This document shows, piece by piece, positions 44,181-54,185 of a DNA stretch of 64,000 nucleotides. The stretch is from Moritella sp. 5 (GTDB lineage Bacteria; Pseudomonadota; Gammaproteobacteria; Enterobacterales; Moritellaceae). How positions within the stretch are numbered: the first letter of the stretch is position 1; each line of letters starts with the position of its first letter. Made by a program: the position numbers and the translations under genes. The notes beneath the pieces were generated by a model that did not search any database, was not told the origin of the DNA, and saw only the letters and a program-made list of their open reading frames with translations. The stretch covers positions 1,488,001-1,552,000 of the forward strand of contig NZ_CP056122.1 in assembly GCF_018219455.1 (NCBI RefSeq), read 5' to 3'.

Positions 44181-44888
44181 TTAGTAGCTAAACGCTTTAG
44201 GCGATTGACCAAAATATCTCGAAAAGCGCCGACTAAATGCTGATAGGTCTTGGTAGCCAACTTGTTCTGCGACAATACGAATAGGTAAGTCGGTATGAGC
44301 GAGCAGTGCTGAAGCCTTTTCCATCCGCAGTTGGGTGATGTATTTGTGGGTGGTCATGCCCATATTTGTCTTGAATAATTTTTTGTATTGGCTTGTGCTT
44401 AAACACGAAATTTTAGCTAACTGCTCGATGCTAAATAGCACACTGATGTCTTGTTTTATGAAGTGGATAACCTCAGCAATTCGAGGGTCGATACGTTCAT
44501 GACATGTTTGTTGAGCAAGGAGCTGATAGAACAATTCAAACGCAGTCGATTCAAGCTGTTTATTTACTTGATGTGCCAGCTGCTTATCGATGAACTGTAT
44601 ATAAGCAAGCAGGGGAGGATTTATCGAGAATTTTTCAATACCTGATTCGGTAATGTTATCTGGATAACTTTCCATATCAACGACAATAAAACGGGCTGCA
44701 TCATCTGCCCGAAAGTCATGTTGTTGCCCAGCTTTAATTATCACACAATCACCAATGCTAACTTTACCTGTGTAATCACCAACCTTAATATCAATCGCGC
44801 CATGTAATGGCAACACCAGCTGGTGGAACTCATGATAATGACTGCGTATTTGGCTGGTATAAGCGCGAATTGAAAGGTTGTTAGGCAT
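44181..44888 (-). CDS. AraC-family regulator with cupin sensor domain
   Basis: A 235-residue regulator. The N-terminal cupin has HYHEFHQLVLPLHGAIDIKV and KAGQQHDFRADDAARF (metal- or ligand-binding histidines). A linker and two helix-turn-helix motifs follow (FSIEQLAKISCLSTSQYKKLF and LPIRIVAEQVGYQDLSAFSRRF), with the GQSPKAF ending. The ATG at 44888 is chosen; an upstream TTG at 44918 is less likely. It is upstream of the EamA gene (145-base gap) on the same strand, a pairing common for efflux permeases and their regulators. Confidence 0.88.
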   Translation of the reverse strand: MPNNLSIRAYTSQIRSHYHEFHQLVLPLHGAIDIKVGDYTGKVSIGDCVIIKAGQQHDFRADDAARFIVVDMESYPDNITESGIEKFSINPPLLAYIQFIDKQLAHQVNKQLESTAFELFYQLLAQQTCHERIDPRIAEVIHFIKQDISVLFSIEQLAKISCLSTSQYKKLFKTNMGMTTHKYITQLRMEKASALLAHTDLPIRIVAEQVGYQDLSAFSRRFSRYFGQSPKAFSY

Positions 44889-44996
44889 GTGAATCCGCTT
44901 TTCCTTAGCGATGAGCAATGTTTAATAGCTTAAAGGGTAAGTGTTTATTTTGATAGGTAAAGCTATTTTTAGTATTGAACTATCAAAAAATAATGA

Positions 44997-46085
44997 TCAA
45001 AACGACTGCGCTAATTCACTCTCAGTCATGCTTACGCCTTTGATCTGAGCATATACACTTTGCCCAACTGTTAGTGCTAAATCATCACATGCCCACGGGG
45101 TGATGTTCGCCCATATGTGGTCATCGCCAAACGCCAATTTAACCTGCACATTATCACTTGATTCTGAATGTATAATCTCGGTAATCGTCGTCGGTAGAAT
45201 ATTACGAATACTACTGTCTTGTGGACGTGTTTTACACAGAGATACGTGGTTAGCATGAATACGTACACGTAGTTTACTGCTCACAGGTAAAGGTAAACCA
45301 TTGATCCACAGGTAGGTACCATCAGTGAGTGATAACTTACTCATGCGATAGCCTTCATTAAGCGCTGTTACTGTCGCCATTAACAGTGAGCTTTGTTCTT
45401 TTGCAGGCAACCAAGGGCGCATTTCTGCACTGTCCCAAACAGCTTGTAAGTGACCGTTAACTAACACTTTACCCTTATCTAATACTAGCATGGTATCAGC
45501 CAGCTGTAAGATCTCATCTAAGCTGTGGCTTACATAAATAATGGGTAAATTAAGGGTTTTCGCGAGCTGTAACAAATAAGGAATAAGCTCGCGCTTACGG
45601 GGTAAATCCAACGCTGCTAATGGCTCATCCATTAATAACATTTGAGGTCTTGTAAGCAAGGCGCGACCAATCGCAACGCGCTGTTTTTCACCGCCAGACA
45701 GGGTTGATGGATAACGCTTTAATAACTCACCTAAACCAAGTAACTTCACCACAGAATCAAAATGAACTTGGTCTTTATCTTTATTGCCATAATTGAGATT
45801 ACCGCGCACACTGTAGTGGGGGAATAAACGCGCTTCTTGAAAGACATAACCAATACGGCGACGTTCAGGCGGTAAATTAACTCGCAGTTGCTGGTGGTAA
45901 AGATGCGTATCGCCTAAAGTTAGCTGACCCTTATCTGGTGTTGATAACCCGCCAAGAATATTCACCAACGATGATTTACCTGCACCAGAACGACCAAACA
46001 CAGCACAGATACCTTGCATCGGAATTTGTGCATTCACCTGTAAGTCCAAATCACCCAGTTTTTTCTTTATATCAATAGTTAACAT
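44997..46085 (-). CDS. modC: molybdate ABC transporter, ATP-binding protein
   Basis: The cytoplasmic ATPase of the molybdate importer, 362 residues. Walker A is GRSGAGKSS, signature LSGGEKQR and Walker B LLMDEPLAALD. The C-terminal MOP (TOBE) domain (about 285-355) binds oxyanion and is typical of ModC. The ATG at 46085 overlaps the modB stop (TAATG); a longer in-frame start at 46172 lies inside modB and is rejected. Last gene of modABC. Confidence 0.95.
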   Translation of the reverse strand: MLTIDIKKKLGDLDLQVNAQIPMQGICAVFGRSGAGKSSLVNILGGLSTPDKGQLTLGDTHLYHQQLRVNLPPERRRIGYVFQEARLFPHYSVRGNLNYGNKDKDQVHFDSVVKLLGLGELLKRYPSTLSGGEKQRVAIGRALLTRPQMLLMDEPLAALDLPRKRELIPYLLQLAKTLNLPIIYVSHSLDEILQLADTMLVLDKGKVLVNGHLQAVWDSAEMRPWLPAKEQSSLLMATVTALNEGYRMSKLSLTDGTYLWINGLPLPVSSKLRVRIHANHVSLCKTRPQDSSIRNILPTTITEIIHSESSDNVQVKLAFGDDHIWANITPWACDDLALTVGQSVYAQIKGVSMTESELAQSF

Positions 46086-46777
46086 TATGACGCGACTCGC
46101 TGTTGGGCTTTTTTGGCTAGCCATTGCGATGCCGTTAACGATAATACGGCAATAACAATAGCAATCACACACAGGCGTGCGGCTTCATGCTCAGCACCTG
46201 GGGTTTGAATAAAAGAGTACATGGCGAGTGGAATAGTACGCGTCTCACCAGGGATATTAGACACAAAGGTAATCGTTGAACCAAACTCACCTAAACTGCG
46301 AGCAAAGGCCAGTACCATACCAGAAACAATACCGGGTAAGGTTAACGGCAGGGTAATGGTAAAAAACACGCGTAAGCGATTACTACCTAGGGTTCGCGCG
46401 GCTTGCTCTAAACGTATATCAACACTTTCAAATGACAAACGGATCGCACGTACCATTAACGGAAACGAGACGATCGCAGCCGCTAATGCTGCACCACGCC
46501 AACTAAAGCTAAAGCTCCAGCCAAACCAGTCATAAAGTATCGCACCAATGCTGCCTTGACGACCCATAGAGATTAATAAAATATAACCAATCACCACGGG
46601 CGGTAAGACCAAAGGTAAGTGAATTAGGCTGTCAAACAGCGACTTACCAGGAAACTCACAACGGGCTAATATCCACGCGCAAGCGATACCAAAGGGTAGG
46701 CTGAATAACACCGCCACACTCGATACTTTTAAACTCAGCAGCAAGGCTGCAATTTCATAATCACTTAACAAATTCAA
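46085..46777 (-). CDS. modB: molybdate ABC transporter, permease
   Basis: A 230-residue permease with five or six membrane segments and the coupling loop EQAARTLGSNRLRVFFTITLPL. Length and sequence fit ModB. It starts with TTG, seven to eight bases after AAGGT, because no ATG is placed to give the normal N-terminus (LSDYEIAALLLSLKVSS). It lies 11 bases after modA. Confidence 0.93.
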   Translation of the reverse strand: MNLLSDYEIAALLLSLKVSSVAVLFSLPFGIACAWILARCEFPGKSLFDSLIHLPLVLPPVVIGYILLISMGRQGSIGAILYDWFGWSFSFSWRGAALAAAIVSFPLMVRAIRLSFESVDIRLEQAARTLGSNRLRVFFTITLPLTLPGIVSGMVLAFARSLGEFGSTITFVSNIPGETRTIPLAMYSFIQTPGAEHEAARLCVIAIVIAVLSLTASQWLAKKAQQRVAS

Positions 46778-46788
46778 CGTTATTGACC

Positions 46789-47586
46789 TTAAATAGAGTG
46801 TACCTTAAAACCGTATTTAACAAATATTGCTTGTGCAGTTTTTGTTTGCAAGTATCGGTAGAATATTCTGGTGGCGGAATTAGTATCATGACCGACAATG
46901 ACCAGAGGATATTCAATGGCTTTGTGGCTATTTTCAGGGAAGGTCGCAACCGTTTTTACTTTTTTGGATATCTGTGCGTCAGTCGCATACACAATACCAA
47001 GTGGTGACTCACCACGCTCGACTAGCGCTAATGCACCGCGAACATTACTTGTACGGGCTAATAACGGCATCGCTTTTTGCCATAAATCTAAACTTTTTAA
47101 TGCTTGTTTAGCATAGCGACCAGCTGGTACATGATCGGGATCGCCAACTGCGATTCGACTATCACCCACTGCATGCGTGATATTCCAGTGTTTATTTAAT
47201 ACGACGTTATTTAATGGACTTGTACTAGGGGCGATGAGCACCAGTGAGTTACGTAACAAAGTCACACGAGAGTCTGCCGCAACCGCTTTTTGTTTCACTA
47301 AGTAATCCATCCACTTTTGATTTGCGGATAAATAGATTTGAGCGGGTGCCCCTTGGGCAATTTGTCTTGCTAAAGTTGAAGATGAAGCAAAAGAGAATAC
47401 CGGATTTATTTTTGTTGGGTTTGCTATTGAGTCAGCTCTAAACGTATCACCGATTTCTGTTAAGGCGTTAGTTAATGAGGCCGCTGCAAAGATAGTCAAA
47501 CGCTCTTTAGCCATAACATGGCTGCTGAAAATAACTAAAAGAATGGAAATGAGCTGTTTTAACCTGCTGCGATATCTCTGTGCCAT
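46789..47586 (-). CDS. modA: molybdate ABC transporter, periplasmic binding protein
   Basis: A 265-residue protein with a signal peptide ending SSHVMA-KERL. The oxyanion-binding folds appear in LTIFAAASLTNALTEIGD and FASSSTLARQIAQGAPAQIY. GDPDHVPAGRYAKQAL and GALALVERGESPLGIVYATDA are standard ModA blocks. The ATG at 47586 lies six bases after AAGGA; a TTG six bases earlier is not needed. A ModE box 48 bases upstream indicates molybdate repression. Confidence 0.95.
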   Translation of the reverse strand: MAQRYRSRLKQLISILLVIFSSHVMAKERLTIFAAASLTNALTEIGDTFRADSIANPTKINPVFSFASSSTLARQIAQGAPAQIYLSANQKWMDYLVKQKAVAADSRVTLLRNSLVLIAPSTSPLNNVVLNKHWNITHAVGDSRIAVGDPDHVPAGRYAKQALKSLDLWQKAMPLLARTSNVRGALALVERGESPLGIVYATDAQISKKVKTVATFPENSHKAIEYPLVIVGHDTNSATRIFYRYLQTKTAQAIFVKYGFKVHSI

Positions 47587-47633
47587 GAACAATCCTTATG
47601 TATATTTTCTTGAATGCGAGGTAAATATGCAAC

Positions 47634-47657
47634 CGTTATATACCTATCTATATATCG
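47634..47657 (-). promoter_or_regulatory. ModE operator upstream of modABC
   Basis: CGTTATATA, six bases, TATATATCG: an inverted repeat with eight of nine arm positions matched, in agreement with the known ModE box (CG.TATAT...ATATA.CG). ModE bound to molybdate would repress modABC here. A modE gene is present at 52031. Confidence 0.9.
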
Positions 47658-47722
47658 ATTGGTAAATTTTAGCCCTGTTAACGTAAATTAACAAGGCAAA
47701 ATTTTATTCGTTTGATTTAGCG

Positions 47723-48883
47723 CTAGATAACAACGCAGTTACGCCCAGCTGTTTTTGCCTCGTACAATTTCATATCCGCGTCGTTTAACGTTTCATCAAA
47801 TGAGGATTTGGCGTGATCATGTAGGGCTATACCTGCACTTAAGGTGATGCTAAACGCTGTACCATCGTGCGTGAATACTAAGTTTGATACTTGTTTTCTT
47901 ATACGTTCTGCGACAGCAATGACATTTTTACTATTATCACAGGGGCCGATAATAACAAACTCTTCACCACCATAACGAATACAGTAATCGCCAGCACGTG
48001 TACACTCCATCATAACACGAGCTACTTTTTGCAGTACTTTATCGCCACAATTATGACCATAAGTATCATTGATATTTTTAAAATGATCGATATCTAAAAA
48101 TATGGCGGCTAGCGCTCGATTATGACGTTTTTCGTTTTCTAACATGCCTGGAATCACTTCTTCTAGAAAACGCTTGGAATAGAGCCTTGTCAACGAGTCT
48201 CGGACGGACTGTTTAGAGAGTATATTTATAAAATAGTTGATAGTAAGGATTGATGCGCCAATGAATAGTAGAAAGCCAAAAAGTAGAATGCCTGTCGCTT
48301 TTGAGACAGTCCAAAATACATTTTCTTCCATATCATCAAGATAAATACCGGTGCCAATTAACCAGTCCCAAGGAGCGAAGTAACTCACGTAGGCTATCTT
48401 AGGGTATTGTTCTAGTGAATTATTTTTAGACCAAAGATAGGTGATCCAGCCACCTGCTTTACGCCTTTCTCTGTTAACATCGCGAAAAGGGTGGGTTCCA
48501 TCTGTGTATTGCCAATCTAATAAACTCATACCAACCAGTTCTGGTTTATATGGCTGTAATAAGATTTCACCATCGAGAGAACTTATCCAGAAGTAGCCAT
48601 GATCGCCGTAGCTCGAATTTTTTAGTGAATCCATGGCATAGTTTTTTGCATCCTCATCAGATAACTGACCAGCCAAGCTAAGGCCATGAAAATAGCTGAT
48701 CACGCCGACTGCTGATTCGGTAAGGTGCTTTGATTGTGCCTTTTTTTCATTTTCTAAGCTCGTCGAAAAAGAGTTATAAAAAAACAATAGGAAAGCAATC
48801 AGTACCGAAAATATAAGAACGGATAAAGCAATTAATTTATTCTGAATCGGTAATCGATGCGAATAGGCTGAAAAGTTAGGCAT
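47723..48883 (-). CDS. diguanylate cyclase with Cache sensor domain, copy 1
   Basis: A 386-residue inner-membrane enzyme making c-di-GMP from two GTP. TM1 is near residues 17-38, a periplasmic single-Cache domain spans about 40-195 (YFWISSLDGEILLQPYKPEL, WDWLIGTGIYLDD), TM2 about 200-225 and the cyclase domain 226-386. The active motif is GGEEF at 305-309, with FLDIDHFKNINDTYGH for metal. The inhibitory site RxxD is present as RAGD five residues before GGEEF. Paralogue of the next gene upstream at 49007-50170, from a tandem duplication. Confidence 0.93.
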   Translation of the reverse strand: MPNFSAYSHRLPIQNKLIALSVLIFSVLIAFLLFFYNSFSTSLENEKKAQSKHLTESAVGVISYFHGLSLAGQLSDEDAKNYAMDSLKNSSYGDHGYFWISSLDGEILLQPYKPELVGMSLLDWQYTDGTHPFRDVNRERRKAGGWITYLWSKNNSLEQYPKIAYVSYFAPWDWLIGTGIYLDDMEENVFWTVSKATGILLFGFLLFIGASILTINYFINILSKQSVRDSLTRLYSKRFLEEVIPGMLENEKRHNRALAAIFLDIDHFKNINDTYGHNCGDKVLQKVARVMMECTRAGDYCIRYGGEEFVIIGPCDNSKNVIAVAERIRKQVSNLVFTHDGTAFSITLSAGIALHDHAKSSFDETLNDADMKLYEAKTAGRNCVVI

Positions 48884-49006
48884 AGTGACATAGTTTATAA
48901 TGTAATCTGTTGATATTGTAGAATATAAATTATGTGTAAATATACCTTTTTAAGAAGAAAAGCAGAGAATTAATAAATTTTTAATAAAATAACGCTATTA
49001 ATGAAA

Positions 49007-50170
49007 TTAAATTGATACACGATTACGCCCTGCGGTTTTTGCTTCATACAATTTCATATCCGCGCGCTTTAACGTGTGCTCAAAGCTATGGTTGCTATGA
49101 CAATGGTGTAGTGCAATACCTGCACTTAACGTGACATTAAAAGTGGATTCGTCACTGGTGAAGCGTAATTCAGATACTTGATGACGGATCATTTCTGCCA
49201 TATCAACAGCAGACATTTCACTATCGAAGAAGCCGATAAGGACGAATTCTTCACCACCGTAACGCATGCAGTAATCATTCTGTTTAGCGTTGTCATTCAT
49301 TATTTTAGCGACATGTTTAAGGACATTGTCACCGTTATCATGGCCATGCTTGTCGTTGACGGATTTGAAGTGGTCCAGGTCCATAAATATGGCTGCAAGA
49401 TGATGATTTGTCATTTTATTATGATTCAGTAATGTCGGTATAATCTCTTTTAAAAAACGTTTCGTATACAAATTAGTCAGGGAATCACGTACCGATAGCT
49501 CACTTAATTGATGTACAAAATAGTTAATAATGACAACGATAGTGATAATGAAAATGAGAAAGCCAAGTAGCAAGACACCGGATGTTCGAAATACCGCCCA
49601 GAAAATATTGGATTTCATATCGTCAAGATAAAGCCCTGTACCAATAAGCCAATCCCAAGCTGGGTAATGTGCAACATAAGATATTTTAGGGAATTCTTTA
49701 GATGTGTTTAATTTAGGCCAAGTATAAGAAACCCAACCTCCGCCTTTTCTGGCTTCTCGATCAAATTCTTGGAAAATATATTTACCAGTACTGTCTGCCC
49801 AATTCGTCATATTTAAGCCGACTAAATTAGGCATGTAAGGCTGTATGAGGATCTTGCCTTTACTGTCGTTGATCCAAAAATAGCCATCATCACCATATGT
49901 TGCCGACTCTAGTGTCCGCATCGCCATTTGTTGAGCTTCGACAGTGGTTAGCTTTTCAGATAATTCGAGCTGATGAAAGTGTTGAATAATACCGAGGGCT
50001 GATTCAATAAAGTTTTTGGATTGGGCTTTTTTTTCTTCTTCTAAACTAGTTGAAAAAGAATAATAGAAGAATAATACAAAGGCAACTATCCCAATAATAA
50101 TCATAATTGACAGACCAACCAATTTATTTTGGAGTGGTAGTCGATACGACTTTGAGGATAGGTTGTCCAT
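49007..50170 (-). CDS. diguanylate cyclase with Cache sensor domain, copy 2
   Basis: A 387-residue paralogue with the same layout: TM1, Cache (YFWINDSKGKILIQPYMPNL, WDWLIGTGLYLDD), TM2 and cyclase domain with GGEEF at 305-309. The inhibitory-site arginine is replaced by lysine (KQND in place of RxxD), so product inhibition may be weaker than in copy 1. The ligand-facing Cache sequence also differs. Both copies lie on the same strand, about 120 bases apart, each probably with its own promoter. Confidence 0.93.
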   Translation of the reverse strand: MDNLSSKSYRLPLQNKLVGLSIMIIIGIVAFVLFFYYSFSTSLEEEKKAQSKNFIESALGIIQHFHQLELSEKLTTVEAQQMAMRTLESATYGDDGYFWINDSKGKILIQPYMPNLVGLNMTNWADSTGKYIFQEFDREARKGGGWVSYTWPKLNTSKEFPKISYVAHYPAWDWLIGTGLYLDDMKSNIFWAVFRTSGVLLLGFLIFIITIVVIINYFVHQLSELSVRDSLTNLYTKRFLKEIIPTLLNHNKMTNHHLAAIFMDLDHFKSVNDKHGHDNGDNVLKHVAKIMNDNAKQNDYCMRYGGEEFVLIGFFDSEMSAVDMAEMIRHQVSELRFTSDESTFNVTLSAGIALHHCHSNHSFEHTLKRADMKLYEAKTAGRNRVSI

Positions 50171-50348
50171 TGTTACTCCTAATAACGTTAAATTCCATTA
50201 ATGAGGTCGTGCATCTTTATGCACATACGGAATGTGACATAGCGTGTGATTATATACGTTAATGGTCAAGTTAGCGCTATCATTTGTCATTAATCTACTT
50301 ATTCCCCCCCAATCAATGTAAATCTAGGTGTGATTATTCAAAATGGCA

Positions 50349-50383
50349 TAAGCACTATAATATGGTATATATTACAGTGCTTA
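50349..50383 (-). terminator. hairpin after the cysteine desulfidase gene
   Basis: TAAGCACT and AGTGCTTA form an eight-base outer stem, extended inwards by TAATAT/ATATTA pairing. It has no T tract, so it is a weak terminator. Confidence 0.4.
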
Positions 50384-50388
50384 GTCGA

Positions 50389-51663
50389 TCATGCTGACAT
50401 GATATTAATGATGGTTGCGTCGGTATTACTCATACCATTTGTCACTAACGTACCAATATTACGGATACTAGTTTCAATATCATGTGCAATAATGCCTTGG
50501 TCAAACGCTTGTGTATCATCCATCGCTAACATAAAGGCGGTGATGGCACTACTCGTGGATGTTTTGACTTTCATTGCGCATGTCGATTTTGCACCATCAC
50601 ATACCATACCTGAGCAATCACTTAATACATTTTGGATGGCGTAACATGATTGTTCATAGCTACCGCCCGCAAGGTAGACCATGGCCATCGCCGCTGATGC
50701 ACTGGTTACCGTGTTACCACAGAATGCTGATAATGGTGGATAATGCTGCTTAATATAAATTGCGCCTAAGTGACTTAACACAAGCGCACGTGCAAGTTGT
50801 TCATCACTTGCATGATAATGCTGGGCAATCATAGCGACAGGAACCGTTGCCGCAATACCTTGGTTACCACTACCGTAATTACTCATCGCGGGTAATGTCG
50901 CACCTCCCATTCTTGCATCGGATGCGGCTGACGTTCGCATGATAATCGTATTATTAAGATCGGCCGTCATAAAACCGCTTTTGATATTTTTGTCCATGGT
51001 TCGACCTACTTGTAGCCCATACGCATGGTTTAAGCCTTCATCGGCTAAATTCGAGTTTAATGTAGCGGCTTCGAGAATAAAGTCGATATCAGCCAAATCA
51101 GTGCCCATTGCGTAGTCATAAATTCCTTGGATGGTAATATCGAGGTCATCACAGATATTACCCGTGCTTTGAGCTGAGCAGCTGTTATTACTGAATACGA
51201 TTTTACCATTGAGTGTTTTTTTTGTTATTTGGGTATGACCGCCACTGATTACGACTACTGCAGTGCTACCTTGAGATTGTGCTTCTACACGGCAGTAAAT
51301 AAACTCGCTTGCATCGGTACGCTTAACAATGATGTTACCCGTATCGATTAACGCTTGTGCTTGTGTTACTTGGGTTGGTGTTATTTGTGCGAGGACTTCT
51401 AATCCTGCTTCAGGGTCACCAGCAATCCCCCCAACGGCAGCTGCAATGGCTAAACCAATTTTGCCAGTACCGGGTACAAATACACCCATGGAATTTTTGT
51501 ATAGGTTATCTGATACTTGAATTGTAATGCGTTCTGGCGTTGCAGGTAGCATACTTGCCGCCACTGCGGAGGCATATGCAGCAGAGATGGGTTCGGTACA
51601 ACCTAATGCGGGTTTAACAAAGGTGTTTAGTAGGTGTTTGTATTGCTGCCATTGATTATTCAT
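50389..51663 (-). CDS. cyuA: L-cysteine desulfidase, UPF0597 family (CyuA/CdsB-like)
   Basis: A 424-residue iron-sulfur enzyme expected to break L-cysteine to pyruvate, ammonia and sulfide. [13 protein letters not shown] (C22) carries the first conserved cysteine. The others lie in the C-terminal part ([18 protein letters not shown] and nearby). [21 protein letters not shown] and [15 protein letters not shown] are further family blocks. The E. coli relative is CyuA (YhaM). A cystine carrier gene lies about 7 kb away. The gene is divergent from modE across a 367-base gap. Confidence 0.88.
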   Translation of the reverse strand: MNNQWQQYKHLLNTFVKPALGCTEPISAAYASAVAASMLPATPERITIQVSDNLYKNSMGVFVPGTGKIGLAIAAAVGGIAGDPEAGLEVLAQITPTQVTQAQALIDTGNIIVKRTDASEFIYCRVEAQSQGSTAVVVISGGHTQITKKTLNGKIVFSNNSCSAQSTGNICDDLDITIQGIYDYAMGTDLADIDFILEAATLNSNLADEGLNHAYGLQVGRTMDKNIKSGFMTADLNNTIIMRTSAASDARMGGATLPAMSNYGSGNQGIAATVPVAMIAQHYHASDEQLARALVLSHLGAIYIKQHYPPLSAFCGNTVTSASAAMAMVYLAGGSYEQSCYAIQNVLSDCSGMVCDGAKSTCAMKVKTSTSSAITAFMLAMDDTQAFDQGIIAHDIETSIRNIGTLVTNGMSNTDATIINIMSA

Positions 51664-52030
51664 GAATATACCTTCTTTATTTACTGAAGAGTATCTTCAG
51701 TAATTCAATTTATCTGACGTTAACGTGCTTACACTTGCTTACCCTCCCTTACATTTCTATTCTTACTCTACGCCTATAAATGGGAAATATTTTTTCTTAT
51801 TTAAGAGCATTAGTATCATTAAAGAGAATAATTTTTCCCATACTGATTAGCTGAACCCCGAGTTGTGGAGTTGTGCATATTTGTAGATGGCGTTTATTTT
51901 TTATTTAGGTTTATAGCAAGCTTAAATTGATTTTATGAGATGATAATGGCGGAGATGTATTCGATGGTAGTTGTTATTGTGTTACTGATAACGCACAATA
52001 TGTACTTAATTTTCAAGGTGATAATATATC
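51664..52030. other. divergent promoter region between cyuA and modE
   Basis: AT-rich, with no second ModE-like dyad noticed and no gene with a credible ribosome binding site. Confidence 0.4.
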
Positions 52031-52861
52031 GTGGATTTAAAAGCATTACTGACGATCTCCGTTGCAGATAAAGTGTTTGCTAACCCTAAACGGATCGCGT
52101 TGTTACAGCAGATACAAGCCTGTGGTTCGATTAGTCAGGGTGCTAAACTAGCAGGGATGAGTTATAAAACAGCGTGGGATTCGGTTAAAGATATGAATAC
52201 CCGTTTATCAGAACCTGTTGTAAATAGTGAAAAAGGCGGTAAAGGAGGGGGCGGTGCTAAATTAACGCCTTTTGGTGAGCGCCTACTGCAAATGTATGCA
52301 TTGACTGGTCAAATGCAAAATATGGTATTAGAAGCCTTACAAGATCAAGCTATCCCAATGAATAGTTTACTGGATGTAATGGGTCATTTTTCCTTAAAAA
52401 CCAGTGCTCGTAATCAATTATCGGGCACTATTTTATCATTAGATAATCAAACAGACTCCCACCAAGATAATTTAAATGCACGCCTTCAAGTCGAACTCGC
52501 TAGTGGCTTATTACTCAATGCTTGTGTCACACAAAGTAGTTGCGCGCGTTTGTCATTAGACGTTGGTAAGCCCATTTTATTGTTATTCAAAGCCCCATCG
52601 GTCAGTATTTCGCTTGAAAAATCAGCGGGTGAAAGCAGTAATCAAGTCTTAAGCATCGTTCATGAGATCTACAGTAATAGTCAGACAACTGAAGTGAGCT
52701 TAGTGATTCTTAACGAGCAGGACATGGCTAAAAGCACTGCGCCACAAATGATTTATGCGTCGATTGATACACAGTTGGCGAATCAACTTAACCTTACTGT
52801 TGGCGGTCAGTGTTATGCGGTATTTTCATCAAGCCAAACAATTGTGGCTTGTATGAGTTAA
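52031..52861 (+). CDS. modE: molybdate-responsive regulator ModE
   Basis: A 276-residue regulator. The N-terminal winged helix (ISQGAKLAGMSYKTAWDSVKD) and wing (GGKGGGGAKLTPFGERLL) are the diagnostic ModE blocks. Two MOP domains follow (SARNQLSGTILSLDNQ ... and SLEKSAGES ... LTVGGQCYAVFSSSQ), which bind molybdate. It represses modABC through the box at 47634. It starts with GTG after AAGGTG. It is separated from modABC by three unrelated genes. A hairpin terminator follows at 53049. Confidence 0.94.
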   Translation: MDLKALLTISVADKVFANPKRIALLQQIQACGSISQGAKLAGMSYKTAWDSVKDMNTRLSEPVVNSEKGGKGGGGAKLTPFGERLLQMYALTGQMQNMVLEALQDQAIPMNSLLDVMGHFSLKTSARNQLSGTILSLDNQTDSHQDNLNARLQVELASGLLLNACVTQSSCARLSLDVGKPILLLFKAPSVSISLEKSAGESSNQVLSIVHEIYSNSQTTEVSLVILNEQDMAKSTAPQMIYASIDTQLANQLNLTVGGQCYAVFSSSQTIVACMS

Positions 52862-53048
52862 GTTACTTACCTTTACTACTGATTGTCTAAGTTACAATTT
52901 GTTACATTCCTGAGCGTTTATGGGGTTTGCTGACATTTACTTACAATTAACTGTTGGTTACACCTATATAATGAGTAGATATTTGATGTATGTTTATGCT
53001 TGTAGCGCGCGAAAATCACGAGGTTTTATTGATGATATGTTTGTAAAT

Positions 53049-53080
53049 AATATAAACCATTGATGATGGTTTATATTTTT
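53049..53080 (+). terminator. terminator after modE
   Basis: AATATAAACCAT, five-base loop, ATGGTTTATATT, then TTT. Confidence 0.75.
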
Positions 53081-53150
53081 AGAACTGTATGACACCGCTA
53101 ACATTAGTACATATTATTGATATAAATCACTTGTTATTATCGAGATTTTT

Positions 53151-53885
53151 ATGAACCTATTTTTAATTACACTGACGTTACTATTATCAGTGAATGTTAA
53201 TGCGCAACAGTCTCAAACGCCTAGGCCGTTAACGGTACAGTCGATAGAGCTGAATACGGTTGAGTTCAAAGCCATTGAAACATCGATTGCAGAATTTGTA
53301 AATTATACGGCGACGGGACCTGAATCTGAGCAAATTATGGCTTTAGGTAAAGAAATCATTCGTGTTATTGACGCTGGACTTGTGGAGTTACACAAAGTAA
53401 ACCCAAAGCAAGTAAAAGCAATTCATCATTTGATGGAATATGTTGAAAGTGACCATCAACGTTATATGAAACCGTATCACTTTGCTGTAGTAGCTACTAA
53501 AAACAGTAAATCGTTATATGCAACGCATGATACGGTTTTTAAAGCTGCAGGGTTATGGTTGAAAGATTTATCTTACCAGTATACGAATGATACTTTTACC
53601 TATCAGGTTGCTACGGATGCTCAAGCGGACTTGTACCTTTCTTATCGGTTAACGGTTAATTTATCTGGTGCTATCACGTTATGTAAAAGTGATGGAATCG
53701 AAGAACGTTGTTTGAGTGAAAACTTGAAAGAAGAACGTGTAACTTACACTGATTGCCTAACCACAATTATAGGCGTGGTTGATTTTAACGGTTTTGAGGG
53801 CGAATCATTTATTCATTTTTATAGTAAAGAAGCGAATGAAACAAGCATGATTAATTTAGATAAAGTGGATATTGAGGTTCAGTAA
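53151..53885 (+). CDS. exported protein of unknown function
   Basis: A 244-residue protein with a signal peptide (MNLFLITLTLLLSVNVNA, cleavage before QQSQT). The first half of the mature part is helical (NYTATGPESEQIMALGKEII, HHLMEYVESDHQRYMKPYHF). The second half is beta-rich with two cysteines about 10 residues apart (LCKSDGIEERCLS) and a third at DCLTT. I do not recognise the family. No obvious operon partner; the next gene is convergent. Confidence 0.75.
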   Translation: MNLFLITLTLLLSVNVNAQQSQTPRPLTVQSIELNTVEFKAIETSIAEFVNYTATGPESEQIMALGKEIIRVIDAGLVELHKVNPKQVKAIHHLMEYVESDHQRYMKPYHFAVVATKNSKSLYATHDTVFKAAGLWLKDLSYQYTNDTFTYQVATDAQADLYLSYRLTVNLSGAITLCKSDGIEERCLSENLKEERVTYTDCLTTIIGVVDFNGFEGESFIHFYSKEANETSMINLDKVDIEVQ

Positions 53886-53915
53886 AAATACGAAATGAAC
53901 CTCAATATTAACTGT

Positions 53916-54185
53916 TTAAGCTGTATTTTTGAAAGGCTGGATATTTAACAGCGCGCCATTAATATCGAGCTTTAACAATGTGCCGTTTATTAAATTAATA
54001 GTGTACCCAACGGTGTGGGTCTGATACATACCATTGACATCAAAACATTGCTCTACAGGTTTAAATGCCGTTACTTTGTGCTGCTTAATCCCATCATCAA
54101 AAAACAACGCTGTTGGGTGAATTACAGCGTCATTCTTTAATAGCGTACAGATCGGACTGACAGAGTCTATTGTGAAAACAATCAT
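53916..54185 (-). CDS. small protein of unknown function
   Basis: An 89-residue beta-rich protein (MIVFTIDSVSPICTLLKNDA ...) without signal peptide or membrane segment. GGAAA lies upstream of the ATG. It is possibly real, but I do not recognise it. It is convergent with the exported protein gene, with a 30-base gap between the ends. Confidence 0.55.
   Translation of the reverse strand: MIVFTIDSVSPICTLLKNDAVIHPTALFFDDGIKQHKVTAFKPVEQCFDVNGMYQTHTVGYTINLINGTLLKLDINGALLNIQPFKNTA

Noticed and set aside
51946-52070. Short hydrophobic open frame overlapping the modE start
   Set aside because: It has no ribosome binding site and overlaps a well-supported gene in another frame.
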